A stretch of 64,000 bases of DNA from Oscarella lobularis (GCF_947507565.1 NC_089177.1:3284648-3348647); one strand, 5' to 3'. Positions 48,567 through 60,037 are shown, counted from the stretch's first letter. Notes: generated from the sequence alone by a model not told the origin. Numbers and translations are program-made.

Positions 48567-48944
48567 ATGTCTCAGTGGTGGAGAAGCGCCGGTTTTAGGT
48601 GCGTTTTCGTCGCGTCGATGCTGCTCGATTGTCGATGAGGATCTTTTAGAGGGCGCGGGTTGAGGGTTTAGCAGGGTGGGGCCTCTTTTGAGGTGTTTAA
48701 TACGGTTTCGATGTTTTTCAGCTATTTGCGGTATTCGAATGTATGCGCGAGGATGCTGCGACGAGCACTGAAGCCCGAACCGAGAGCCGAAGCGCTGAAA
48801 CAGGAACAGTCGACGATCAAATGCACGCCGTGGGAAGGAGGAAAGCCAAAACCCGGCGAAATGAGTAGGATACAAAAAAATCGCGAAGAAACTAGATACC
48901 ATTTTTGGGACGTTTTAGAGCAATACGTCAGTGCCACTCAGTAG
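48567..48944 (+). CDS. ATP5F1E: Mitochondrial ATP synthase subunit epsilon
   Basis: The small F1 central-stalk subunit. Two exons (48567-48598, 48722-48944) encode 84 residues. MSQWWRSAGFSYLRYSNVCARMLRRALKPE aligns with the family start (human MVAYWRQAGLSYIRYSQ), and KCTPWEGGKPKPG matches the invertebrate C-terminal pattern. The protein runs about 25 residues past that point (RIQKNREETRYHFWDVLEQY), longer than the usual 50-60. The extension has no recognised domain. It is head-to-head with CNEP1R1 and convergent with PSMG4 (81 bp). Confidence 0.88.
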
Positions 48945-49025
48945 CGCCTAGGAGAAAAAACTCCCAATCTCATTGGTTCAATGTTGTACTTGTATTATGT
49001 ATACAATAATTAGAAAAAAACAGAT

Positions 49026-49504
49026 TCAAAATTTTTCTGGGTGTGTCTTCAGTTCTTCTAGGAGCCTTTCTTCAACGAATCCCTTCGTGGATTCGAGTGG
49101 AATCGGTAGATTGTAGCTCACAAAGCACTGTTTATTGCAACGCTTAGCTGAAAGGGAAACCAGTCAAAAGTGCGGCCGAGCTGTGATTGGTCGTCGGTTC
49201 GTGCACGTGTCGCGTACCTATTTTCTGGGAGAGAGCGCCCGATGATAGTTCGTCGAACGAGCCCAGTAATTTTGTCGTTATTGGCATGGTTTCCTGACGA
49301 AAAAAATTTTAGGTGATGTAGAAATTAATTTTTGCCTACGAAACGCGTCGGCATTGCGACGGCGAGGTCGGTGAACGTCGTTCGATCGCCGATCCATATT
49401 AGAAGGCTGTCTTTCATGCGAACAACGCGAAAGTAGATGTTCTGGTCAACGTTTCGCGCGGAGAAATCGTGTATTCCTATACGAGGCTCGAGTTCGGAAG
49501 ACAT
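49026..49504 (-). CDS. PSMG4: Proteasome assembly chaperone 4
   Basis: A small chaperone that with PSMG3 helps assemble the 20S alpha ring. Three exons on the minus strand. MSSELEPRIGIHDFSARNVDQNIYFRVVRMKDSLLIWIG, then LAVAMPTRF, ETMPITTKLLGS, LSQKIAKRCNKQCFVSYNL and the C-terminus ERLLEELKTHPEKF. The family shares HNFSAR, DSLFLWVG, LAVAM, TSLLG and the same PEKF ending. Length about 125, as expected. The start is 47 bp from that of EMG1. Confidence 0.9.
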
Positions 49505-49551
49505 GGGGTCCTACGGGGTTCTCGAAACGCACCTAGACGCCCGGATAGGAA
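49505..49551. promoter_or_regulatory. 47-bp divergent spacer, PSMG4 / EMG1
   Basis: A minimal bidirectional promoter by position. No recognisable element within it. Confidence 0.45.
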
Positions 49552-50584
49552 ATGGAAGAGGACGAAGAAAAACCCAAGCCGGCTAAAATACCGAAGACAA
49601 CGAAAGCATCCGACAAGCGTCTGATAGTCGTGTTGGAAAACTGCTCATTAGAAACCGTGAAAGTAAACCGGGGGGACCCCGATTCTCGGTTCTCGGCCGA
49701 AACTCCTCTACTGTAGTGTGGAAAAAAATTCGAACTCCTGAACTGCGACGATCATAAGAGCATCCTTAGAAGAAACGGTCGCGATCTCAGTTCAGCTCGA
49801 CCGGATATAACTCACCAGGCGAGATGGGAGCCTCGAGCTAATTCTGATTAGCAAATTGCTCTCTTTGTTCTAGTGTCTTCTCATGTTGCTCGATAGTCCG
49901 CTCAATAGAGCCGGTCATCTTCAAGTGTTTCTTCATACGGAGAGAAATGTTCTCATTGAGATTAGCCCTCATACGAGAATACCTCGAACGTTTCCTCGAT
50001 TTTGTGGACTCATGGGTAGAATTTTTGGATTTTTTTGTTGTTGTCGTGGTAAAAATTGGGTGTTTGTTCTTTTCTCTAGTACAGCTGCTTCATAAGCTGA
50101 GCATTAGGGCAGCCGATGGGCCGAAAAAGCTTCTCAAAGTTCGTTACGCGCGATGTTTTGCCTGTGAAATAATTTAATTGATCTAGGTGATTAAAAATCC
50201 CGTAACGGATCATTTTCCAACTGGATGCAAAAAAATATGTACAGTAAAATGAATGGCAAAGGGATTTGGGATTTGTGTGGTATGGATCTTTTTTTTTTCT
50301 AAGGCACGTCATTTCAAGCTGAAAAATGTGTCAAAATGAGAGAATATGCAGCGGAAATAGAAGAGCCAATTGTCTTTGTCGTCGGAGCAATGGCTCACGG
50401 ACGGGTATGGCATGCATGCATGGAATCAATGTAATGAAGCCAATTCGTGTTGTTTTTGTTCCACAAAAAGGTTTCTGTTGATTATACGGAAGATGACGTA
50501 GCCATCAGCGAATATCCTTTATCTGCGGCTCTGACTTGCACGAAACTTTGCTGCGCGTTCGAAGACGCGTGGAACGTCGTTTGA
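49552..50584 (+). CDS. EMG1: 18S rRNA pseudouridine N1-methyltransferase EMG1 (Nep1)
   Basis: A SPOUT-fold enzyme that methylates a conserved pseudouridine of 18S rRNA and is needed for small-subunit biogenesis in the nucleolus. The start [15 protein letters not shown] gives a short basic tail, then [16 protein letters not shown]. Matches continue in order: [121 protein letters not shown] and [23 protein letters not shown]. Five to six short introns. Divergent from PSMG4. Confidence 0.95.
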
Positions 50585-50802
50585 AATAATAATACTAATA
50601 ATCATAATACCACGCCCTTATGAACTCACGCCCTAGCCACGTGCCTCAAGGCCAATTCAATAATTTCTGTACGGGACGTTTCGAGTGACGCCCCCGCGAG
50701 AAAGGGGTCTCTCACTTCCCCCTCCCCCGAATCCTGTCGTCTCCCCCTCCCTTCTTCGTGCACGAACGAGCCGCGAGTAGTCGTCCGGCGAATCGCAGCG
50801 AC

Positions 50803-52452
50803 ATGCTAACGGAAGACGAAGCCCTGTCGTGGTTCAAATCGTCGCCCGGATCGAGTCGAATCGATTTCCTGTGTCGCGTTCTGCGTTTCTGCTCGCCTCT
50901 CGAACTTCGCTATCTCGCCGTCGTTCTCGAGGACGTCTGCCGCAAGGATCACCACGAACTGCAGAACATCGAGCACCAACTGAACAATGTCGTCGCGTTT
51001 TCGAGCCTCGCAGAGGCCGTCGATTCGGGGCTCTCGCTTCTCGACAAAGCGACGCGTCACAAGCTCTTGACGGCACTCGCTCTTCTCCGCTCGGACAATC
51101 GATCGATCGGCGAGAAACTCTTCGACGTGCTCCTGCACAGTCTCGAACCGAATGGAACGCTCAAGGAAGACGCGATCGTCTACGAAGAGGCGCTCTTACT
51201 CCTACTCATGGCCGCCAATCATCCCGCATTCCGTTTCGATCATCGTAAGCGACTTTGGCAGAGGATCGAGCAATTTTCGAAAGGATCGACGGTCAGTCGA
51301 GACGCGTCGCGCGCCGTACGATCTCTTTTACGTCTTTCTAGACGCCCTACGAAGAGAAATCCGAGTCGAGTCGCTCCTCATCGAAAGGTGAGCCCCCCCC
51401 TCGAATGTTTTCCGCTCGTTCGCTCGTCGAAAACGCGCGGAAATGTGTCGCCTAGTGACGCGATGGCTCGAAACGATCGACGTGACGGGAATTCAAAAGC
51501 GATCGGGGCAGAAAAAAGACTTCGAGTTCACTATGGAGGTAAGGGGGCGTGGGCGTGGCAGGGAGGATCTGACTGGTACAAGAGCCCGCGACAAAGGTCA
51601 CGCGCATTTCTATATCTCTCGTTCATTGGTATTCTGTGTTCTAAGGTTCAATGGTCGGACGGTAGCACTTCTATTGTTTCGAAGACCTACTTGGAGTTAT
51701 TTGATTTTCAACATAAGGTTTTTTTTTATGCGCGCGCGCTAGGAATTTTGGGAGGATGGGTTATCTATGCATATTTAGCTTCTCAATGCTTTTCCGGCGG
51801 AAGGGGGGCAGGTGAATAAGAAGAATCGTATCATCCCCTTTCTTCCTGGTGAGAAAATTGAAATGTTTTATTCTTTGGTGAAATTCATTTCTTTATTAGG
51901 GAGAAAAATTTTGTCGACGATTACTCCAAGAGAATTGGCCGAAAAACGGTTGCCCGAAATCGCAGACTACGCTCAGTAAAAGAATAATTCTATAGCATTT
52001 ATATCCATAATTATTGATTTTTTGAAAGGAAACTCGTTGAACTTCCTCGTCACGTGTCGCAATCGTCTCTCGTGTTGGAATTTTTCGAAGCCGAACACGT
52101 GGATTTCGACGGAACTGTTCCGGACGGTGGGGACGCGTAATGACTAATGAAAATAATAGTCTATTCTTTTTATTAGCTCTAGCGGAGGCGTGGAAAGACG
52201 TCGTACTTCCGTCGAAGTCAAACTCGCTCTATTCCTTCACCGATCACGTGGGTAGTGAAGAGGAGAATAGGGAGGAGGAGGAGACGGCAACCAAAGAAGA
52301 GGATCACGGTGACGGAAACTTTGCCTCCGCAGATACTAATGATAACGATGGTGACGGCGACGGCAACGACGTTTTCTCTCCTGGAGCCACGTCTGCACAA
52401 GGTACAGTTTTTTATTTTGATTACTGTCTCTCCCTTGTTTATTTTGAGAATG

Positions 52453-52491
<39 letters not shown>

Positions 52492-54023
52492 GGTGGGTTC
52501 CCTCTCACTATTATCTTTCTAGATTCCTATATTTATTACAATGACACGGAAGATGACGCCGCCAAAGCCGTACCTCTGATCGGGGCTCCTCCCGCCGCTC
52601 TATATCATTCCTTCTATCCCGGCGCGCCTCCTCTTCCGCCAATGTATTTTCCGCCGCAAGGCGGCAATTTTTCCTTTCGTCCACCCCCATTCGCTCCGCC
52701 GCCGTCGCCCCATCACTCGATTCCTCCTTACCCCCACCACCCTTACTTCAACAAACTTCCACATCAACTCCATAGCAACCGTCATTCGTATCCGTCGCCC
52801 CAACCGCGTAGCAACACGCGATCGCCACGGCAACGTCAACATCCTCCAGTAGTGGAAGACGATCGACGTTCGTCGCCCAGTCCGACGTCATCGAGCGGAA
52901 GCGCTCCTACGTCGCAATTTAGGAACAAAGTAACGTTATCGGCGACGTCTTCCTTGTCGTCGCCCGTTGGCAATCGACAGAGGAAGTCGTCGTCGTCGAG
53001 TCCCGGACCGAAGCCCCATTCGTCTGACGTGAAGACGTTTTACGATTGGCTGAAATCGTTGAGACTTCACAAGTATTATAAGAAGTTTGGAGACGTGTCG
53101 TTTGAAGAGGTTTGGAATGTGACTAAATTAATTAAATTAGGGGGGAATAATTGGTGATTGCGAAATAGATTTGTCAATTTTCCGAAGAGGATTTGGAGTC
53201 GCTCGGTCTCACTGAGGGTCCAAGACGAAAGTTTATAAAGAATCGAGAATTTTTAAAGTAGAAACTCAGCGGGGGCCCTTTTGCGAAACGCGCTTTTCTC
53301 AGTTCCCTTCTCTCTCTTCTTAGAAATAACCCCGATTTTAAAGGCTTCGAAGAGAACGGCAGTCATCCGTCTCTTCACAAAAGCCAATCGGATCTTGATT
53401 TGGATTCGTTGAGCATGAGCGAAGCGTCGACGAGCCTCCAGGAACTCCGAGTCGACGCGGCGGCGGGCGAAGAGGAGGATGAGGAAAACGACAAGAAAAA
53501 ACGAGACGAAACAGCGGCGGCGGCGGCGGCAATTACAGAAAGCGACCCGCCTCTGGTAAGCGAAACGTTTCCTTACGACGACAGCGAAGGAAGATTCGGC
53601 GATATTGGGACGCAAAACAAGGCTGTCGGCATGCCTCCCTATTCCGCTTCTTTCGTTCTTCCTCCGCATGCCATGTATCGGTTGAACGAGGCTCTTCTCT
53701 ATCCGCCGCCGCCGCTGCCGCCTTTTCATCAGAGCGTCTACGGTGGACCGCCTTTTCACGCGAGTTTTGTGCCTGTGCAACAGCAGCATCAGCGTCAAAC
53801 ACAGGATCATCATCAGCAGCAGCAACAGCAGGGGCAGGGGCAACGTCAGCAGCAGGGACAACGGCCTGTGGCCAATTATATTGGGCCAAAAGAGAAATCG
53901 TGTTTTAACTGTGGAGAGATTGGTCACGTGGGTATTCAATGCACTCAATCCAAAGGAAAACTTAGCAGTAAGAAAAAGAAGAGGTATAAGACGAACGAGC
54001 TTTCTTTTAGTTCCTTTATTTAG
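50803..54023 (+). CDS. ZCCHC14: ZCCHC14/ZCCHC2-like protein (PX, SAM and CCHC zinc knuckle)
   Basis: Human ZCCHC14 recruits TENT4 poly(A) polymerases to RNA hairpins through its SAM domain. The N-terminal helical region (IDFLCRVLRFCSPLELRYLAVVLEDVCRKDHHEL, then LLLMAANHPAFRF) matches the family. A PX-like domain follows (FEFTMEVQWSDGSTSIV, then LPEIADYAQ), then a Pro/Ser-rich linker. The SAM domain is FYDWLKSLRLHKYYKKFGDVSFEE, completed after a splice by FSEEDLESLGLTEGPRRKFIKN. A Pro/Gln-rich region leads to the C-terminal knuckle CFNCGEIGHVGIQC. I chose ATG 50803 (MLTEDEALSWF); longer frames upstream begin with GTG. The end is either 54023 or, if a 40-bp intron is removed, 54048. An intron near 52,440 carries a (TA)n run. 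Confidence 0.88.
52461..52488. repeat. (TA)14 microsatellite in a ZCCHC14-like intron
   Basis: A perfect TA run inside a short intron, preceded by an imperfect TATATACA stretch. Confidence 0.9.
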
Positions 54024-54048
54024 GTTTTTCTATGAATCTAAGTTCTAA

Positions 54049-54480
54049 GCAGTTGGACGGGAAGAAATCTTGATGTCTCGCGTGCCTCAATAGCGGTCTC
54101 TCTCTTTTTTTTCGAGTATTTCTACTATAGTGTCCGCCACACAAGAAATCATAGTTCTTTATTATTATTATCAAAAACATTCATTAAACCTATTGCTATT
54201 CCTATACACCTCTCATTGATTCTTTCTCATTTCCACACGTAGTATGTGGCTGTGCGGAATTCTCACTAGCAGTGTGTAGCGTACTGTATTTTTTTTTCTT
54301 GCATCAACCAAGTCCATATTTTTTTATATGCTTTGGGAAGGTGCCTGCTTAATTAATTAATTAATTAATTGCTGGAGTTTAGCTTTTGTACAGAACGATC
54401 TTTTAGCGAATGAAGTGCGGCACCGCGCCGTCGTCGCCGGCGACGAGGCAGCGCACGCTAGCTAAATGACACTACTGTAA
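54049..54480. other. Intergenic region with AATT repeats and a 16-bp palindrome
   Basis: No gene is seen. The left part is AT-rich 3' flank with (AATT)n near 54,351-54,371. Near the right end is the perfect palindrome TCGTCGCCGGCGACGA at 54431-54446, 35 bp before the NDUFAF6 start. Then TAAATGACAC occurs twice (54463-54472 and 54478-54487). Confidence 0.6.
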
Positions 54481-55816
54481 ATGACACGGGTTTTTGTACG
54501 TTTCTTTTCGTCCAGTACTCGAAAAGTGGATTCGAGTTATTGTCTCAATTTAGTCAAGTACGAAGGCGACAATGCGATTTAATTTCGAGCTCGTTTTCGC
54601 TCAGAAATCACGACTACGAGCACTATCTCTGCGCTCTCTTACTTCCGTCGCGATATCGGGATGACGTTATTGCTCTTAGAGCGTTCAACGTTGAGCTAGC
54701 TAAGGTGCACTTGCAAAAAGACTTTCAACACACAAAAAAAATAATCCCTTCTCCTCCAGATTCGAAGTTCCATCACGGACAAAACGACAGGAAAACTTCG
54801 AATTCAATTTTGGCACGAAGCAATAGAAAATGTGTATAAGGTGCATAGCAAACTGAGATATCCCCATCTCATTTAGTAGACATTGACACTTTGGTTAGCA
54901 CTGGGGTTCTTTTCCTTCCTAGCTGACTCCGCCTCAGCATCCCGTAGCCACGTCATTGTGCCGAGCTATCGAGCGTAAAAAATTGACGAAACGATGGCTG
55001 GCAAATATTATTGAAGCGCGAGTAGGAGACAGAGACGCGATTGCACTCACTGTGTAATAGAATAACAAGCCAGCGTTCTTCAGAACGAAAACCTTGACGA
55101 TAAACCTTACCGCAATCTCAAAGAAGTAGAAGAATACGGCGAAAAAACGACGTCGTCTCTTTTCTATTTGACTCTCGAAACAATGGGTGGGGGAAAACGT
55201 TGCAAAACGATCTGAAATTTTAGTTCTGCTGTATATTCAGATATTGCTAATGTTCACGCTGATCACGCAGCCAGTCATCTTGGCAAAGCAGAAGCGATTG
55301 TGACACTGCTAAGGGCAACGCCCTATCACAGTCGATACAGGAGAGTCTTCTTGCCACAAGACATACTTCTTCTAGTAAGGAACTGTTGGAAGACGATTCA
55401 AAACGTGGGATAATATTTTGGGTCTTTTAGCATAGCGTTTCTCACGAGGACGTCATTCGAGGGAAGTCGAGTAAAGGCGTCAAGGATGTTGTCTTTGATT
55501 TGGCGAGTCAGGCGAATAGTCATCTCGAGACTGTGAGATTTAATTAATAATAATTGAAAATTTTTATTTTGAGGTCTTTAGGCAAAGTCTCTATCTGGAA
55601 AACTTCCGCAGTCAGCCAAACTCGCTCTTTTGCCCTTCGTAAGTTTATACGTATCTCTTCTTTTTTTGTCTGAAATTTTTTTAGGTTCCTTGCGAAATGT
55701 TCTTGCGAAATATTCAACGTCTCGATTTTGACATCTTCGATCGAAAGTTGCAAATTCGCTCGACTACACTTCCGGCATCGTTGCTATGGCAAAGGATTCG
55801 CTATTATTGGTCGTGA
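54481..55816 (+). CDS. NDUFAF6: Mitochondrial complex I assembly factor 6
   Basis: A squalene/phytoene-synthase-fold protein of the mitochondrial matrix needed for early complex I assembly. The start [15 protein letters not shown] is a typical arginine and serine-rich mitochondrial presequence. A 47-bp intron (54558-54604) then gives [42 protein letters not shown]. Then follow [92 protein letters not shown], and a C-terminus [34 protein letters not shown]. All align with human NDUFAF6. The family has lost the catalytic aspartate clusters of true synthases. Confidence 0.94.
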
Positions 55817-55856
55817 TAAAAAAAAATTATCTCTCGTAACGCACGCGACATTGACC

Positions 55857-56784
55857 ATGGCCGATCGTGCACGAAAAAAGTCGCGAGAAAGAAAGAAATC
55901 CTCGTCATCCGACGCTAAATCTGCTCCAGTAGTAGATTTAGTAGCTAATCCGATGGCGCACATCGAGACTTTGTGAGCGAGGGCCCCCCATTTCGACGAG
56001 TTTCGCGAAGAGACGCTTTTTTTTTCTAGCTACGAGTATGCGCCTCCCGGAATGGTCAAGGTGAGAATCGTAAGCCGTTGATTTGCGCCAGAAGGAGTCT
56101 CATCTTTTGCAGGAAGAAGAAGAAAAACCCGAAGATTGTATCCCCGATCTTCCTCAAAACGAAGAAGCGAGAAAATTCCTAGCGCAGGCGCCGTCGAAAG
56201 GACTCTGGATGCCGCTTGGAAAGGAAGTCAAAGTCATGCAATGTAATAATTAATTAAAAAGAAAAAACGAATTACGCCAATGAAGTAAATCCGGGGTTTT
56301 CTCAGGTTGGAGATGCAAGGCTTACGGTCACAGAACGGGAGACAGAGAATGTCCGTTCTTTCTTAGTGGAAATTCCGCTTTGGAAAAAATTAGAACTGTA
56401 AATTGACGCTAGTAGTCGTTTTGCTTCATTGTGGACGACTAATTAAAAGCGATGCAGGCTCACGAAGATCCCATGCACAATTATCTGAAAAATACAAAGC
56501 GGCAGGAAAAATTAGCAAAGTGAGTAAAAACACAAAAAGAGATTTTAATTAAAAATGCTAATTTTTTCTCGAGGGTGGAACGATTGAAAGCGTTGCTAAA
56601 TGAAGCGACGTCGAGCGATTCGGACTCCCCTTCGCAATCCGAAGACGAGAGGCCAACGAAGAAGAAAAAGAGACGAGACAGCGAGAAAGATCGTCGGGAA
56701 GATATTTCAAAGAGAAAGCGTCACAAGAAGAAGGAAAAGAAGAAAGAGAGAAAAAGCGAAAGCACTCGTCGCCGTAAAAGATAA
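55857..56784 (+). CDS. RP9: RP9 (PAP-1) splicing-associated protein
   Basis: A nuclear, splicing-associated zinc-knuckle protein; the human gene is linked to retinitis pigmentosa 9. Start MADRARKKSRERKKSSSSD, then YEYAPPGMVKEEEEKPEDCIPDLPQNEEARKFLAQAPSKGLWMPLGKEVKVMQCWRCKAYGHRTGDRECPFFLSGN, nearly identical to human. It contains the CCHC-type knuckle CWRCKAYGHRTGDREC. AHEDPMHNYLKNTKRQEKLAKVERLKALLNEATSSDSD then leads to a long Lys/Arg/Ser tail. Five exons. The start codon is only 40 bp after the NDUFAF6 stop on the same strand. Its stop is 71 bp from that of the convergent VAC14. Confidence 0.95.
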
Positions 56785-56855
56785 GATAAGCACGTGATCC
56801 CTTTCCCCCTTCCCCTACAAACCCATGATCTCATTTTAAATTTTGACCGAAACTT

Positions 56856-59800
56856 CTACGATTTTTGCACGGGAGTTCGCCTGTCTCTTAGCAACAATTC
56901 GCGCGCCTCTTCGGAATGTTTGTGCTGCACTTTGTCGAAATGACGTAGCATTGCTTCGAAATCGACTCTCTGTAGCAGTCGAGTTCGTCTCGACTCCACC
57001 TCTTTCTTTTTTCTATAAGAAGAAGAAGAAAAGGTTTGAAGGTATTTTCGTTTTTTTTCTCCCCCCCTTTGACCCGTTTTCTCTCACTGTTGCACTTCCG
57101 TTTGAGCCTGGGGAATGCAACCAAGTCGATTATGTAGAGAAGTAAATGCGGACGTCTGCGGCAAAAGCATGAGCAGGCCGTAGAGCGACTTGAGAAGATG
57201 CCGGTGTTTCTCCGGTTCGAGCAACTGGAGACGAAGATCTGGCACAAAAAAAAAAGATAAGAGAGAGAGGAAAAAAAACCCATCTAGACCNNNNNNNNNN
57301 NNNNNNNNNNNNNNNNNNNNNNNNNNNNNNNNNNNNNNNNNNNNNNNNNNNNNNNNNNNNNNNNNNNNNNNNNNNNNNNNNNNNNNNNNNNNNNNNNNNN
57401 NNNNNNNNNNNNNNNNNNNNNNNNNNNNNNNNNNNNNNNNNNNNNNNNNNNNNNNNNNNNNNNNNNNNNNNNNNNNNNNNNNNNNNNNNNGATGAGATTG
57501 GATGTGTGCTCATACGTTTGCGTTAGCAAACAAAGGGAAACAGTTGCCACGGCGTTGTGACACCACGATTGATACAAAGCGCAAAACAAGTCCACACTCT
57601 CCTAATATTAATTAATTAATTAATTAATTAATTATGAGAGGGCCCTCCCCTTCATCCCCCTCCCACCTGTGTTTCCAGTTCTTTCAACTCGTTTCTCAAT
57701 TTGAACAGCTCGAACGCCGTCAAAAGAATCATATTCAAATTGCAAACCATATTCGACGCAAATTTCAAATCTTCCTCCTGCAACAGAATCTCGGCGAAAG
57801 CCGAATAAATATCGCGCGGATCGAGAAGAGTGCAAAGATACCTTAAAAGTAAATAAATAAATCAATAAATAAATAATCTATACGCAGTATACCGAACAAT
57901 AAACGTTCCCCGTTCTTCCAACAGAGCGCGATCCGTGCTGAAGAGCGAAACGAGATTCGTCATGAACTTGGTGAAATAGATGGTCAAGTGATTTTTCTCC
58001 GCCGCCTTGAGCGGCTCCATGTCGTGCGCGTCTCTCCCGCCCAGCGGCACGCCCACGTCACCCGTGGGCGCCGCCGGCGGACGCGGCTGCGGAAGCGAGG
58101 GCAAGAGCGCGGAGCGGTGCTCTTTGATTCGACTTTCGGCCGGCGACGAGGAAATCTCGGCGAGAACTTCCAAATCGAGTTGAATGACCTGGAGACCGAA
58201 AAGTCAACGAGGAATCGTTTCATTTGAAACTATTTACGTTATCTGAGCCGTCTGAGAGGCTCTTGAGAAGAACGGGAAATAATTGATCAGCCAAGAGAAA
58301 CATCTGAAAAATGATACGTGGCTATTATTTTTTTTTCAAATGTAATCTAGGGTTCTACTTTCATAGGGACGCGATTGTGCAAGTTGAGCATCCATCGAAG
58401 CACTGCCGTTCTCGTCTCGACCGATTTGTCCAACATGTTTGATATCAAGACGTCGAATATGGGCTGGAGATGAAATTCAGAGAATTCAACTTCCGTCGCC
58501 GCCGCCGTCGTCTCCGGCTCGCTTCCTGAGCTGAGAAATCGCTTTGTCAACGGATCGTATTTTTTCAGATATTCCGGCGTGATTTCGTCGTCGTCGCTGG
58601 TGACGAGTCGCATCAGAGCGCGATTCGCCGCTATTGCCACTTCGCGTATTTCTATTATAAGGAACATCACGTGAGAATCGATTATGTGTATTGGCTTTTT
58701 TTCTTTCTCGCGCCTTGGAGACGATCGCCGGTGTGCGCCACGCAGGGAAGTATCGACGAGAGAAATCCGGCGCAGAAGGGAAGCATCTGGCGTCCGGCCA
58801 ATTGGAGAAAACGCGAGATCCATTGTAGAGCCGTCTTCTGAGTCAATTCGTCTGCGGAGGGCAAGTAATCATCATCAATAGAATTTATTTATTTATTTAT
58901 TTATTGATCTACCTGCTGATTGGCTGTGAATGACGAGAATGTTTGCCATGGCCGTAAAATTGACGCTGTTTGCCGAGTCTTCGATTTCTTTGAGGAATTC
59001 CGCCAGTCTGACGTCACACCTACGCGCAATTTTGGATTGGGTAAATACGATGGACGTTTCTCTCACATTTTTCGTATGTCTGTGTTTTTGTCGCTCAGAA
59101 TGAGAAAAAGGCCGTCGAGAAGTTCGGGCAAGTATTTTAGCATGTCCACTTGGGGAACGGCGTTGAGGAGATTCACCTTACGAAAACACGTTTCCAACAA
59201 AATATTTTTGCCCCTTTTCTCGCTCACCCATTGAACGACGAAAGAGCGAACGAATTGATTATTACTATGAATTCGCTCCCTGAGAAGACTGATGAATTTC
59301 GTGACGTCAAAATTAGGCGATTCGGTGATAATATCCTTAAAAAAAAATCGAAAAAATTGAAATCGAAGAACTTTCTGTTTGATTTCAATCAAACCTTGAC
59401 GAGCCGATCGAGCAAATCGGCTCCGTTTCGAACGTTCAAATCGGGATCGGCAGATAGCTGAAGAAAGGCGATAAGAAGAAAAAAGCGCATTTGGGAGGAA
59501 TTTTCATCTCGACCTTGCATATGTCGTCGAAGATTTTGGTGAAATAAGGCAGCGTCGTGCTTCGCGTCACTTTGGCGATGTTGTAGAGCGATTCGCAGGC
59601 GTAGTAGCGAACTCGGCTATCGGGATCGTAGAAACAGCTCAAAACGGGCGGTACGAGCCGTCCGACGTAATCTCCGGCGCCCTGGACTCAAGTTTCTTCG
59701 AGTGCACGTGACATCGCGACTTTCGTTCTACTGTGTACCTGTCCGAGTGCGATTGCGACGGCGGCGAGACCGATTAGGCCTCCTTTCTTGCTGTTTGGGT

Positions 59801-60037
59801 TTGGACCGTGGAGGAAGTCTTTTTCGAGGAGGATCATGATCTCTTCCACCTGTTTGAGGTTGCCGAGAGCGCACAGGTCTTTGATCGTTCTATAACGTCG
59901 GGTTGGAAGTGGTTTGCGGCGAATAGAAAGCGCTTTCACCTTTCCAACTCGAGAGCGGCGGTTTTTCGTTTTTCGTACAATTTGTCGTTGAGTCCTTTGA
60001 CGATGACGGCGGGAAGGAGAAGCTCTTTGCTGGTCAT
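56856..60037 (-). CDS. VAC14: VAC14, PIKfyve complex scaffold (interrupted by assembly gap)
   Basis: A HEAT-repeat scaffold that joins PIKfyve and FIG4 to control PI(3,5)P2 on endolysosomes. On the minus strand it starts [32 protein letters not shown], then [58 protein letters not shown]-type, [23 protein letters not shown] and [11 protein letters not shown]. Then come [12 protein letters not shown] and [32 protein letters not shown]. The 200-N gap then removes about 30 codons and an exon-intron border. After it come [28 protein letters not shown] and the C-terminus [23 protein letters not shown] ending at 56856. I chose ATG 60037; an in-frame ATG at 60124 also exists. Divergent from PRPF4B. 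Confidence 0.93.
57291..57490. other. Assembly gap (200 N)
   Basis: Exactly 200 undetermined bases. They replace part of a VAC14 exon and its following intron, so the gene is broken by assembly, not by mutation. AATT and GA-rich simple sequence flanks it. Confidence 0.99.
57609..57633. repeat. (AATT)n microsatellite beside the VAC14 gap
   Basis: Repeated TTAA/AATT units directly next to a VAC14 exon, close to the N gap. Confidence 0.8.

Noticed and set aside
48345-48902. 185-codon minus-strand ORF running upstream of CNEP1R1
   Set aside because: Only its last part is coding: the CNEP1R1 start exon and, beyond a splice, exon 2. The upstream part lies opposite ATP5F1E and has no family match.
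53253-53948. 231-codon minus-strand ORF opposite ZCCHC14-like exons
   Set aside because: The plus strand encodes the Pro/Gln linker and CCHC knuckle; the antisense frame has no recognisable domain.
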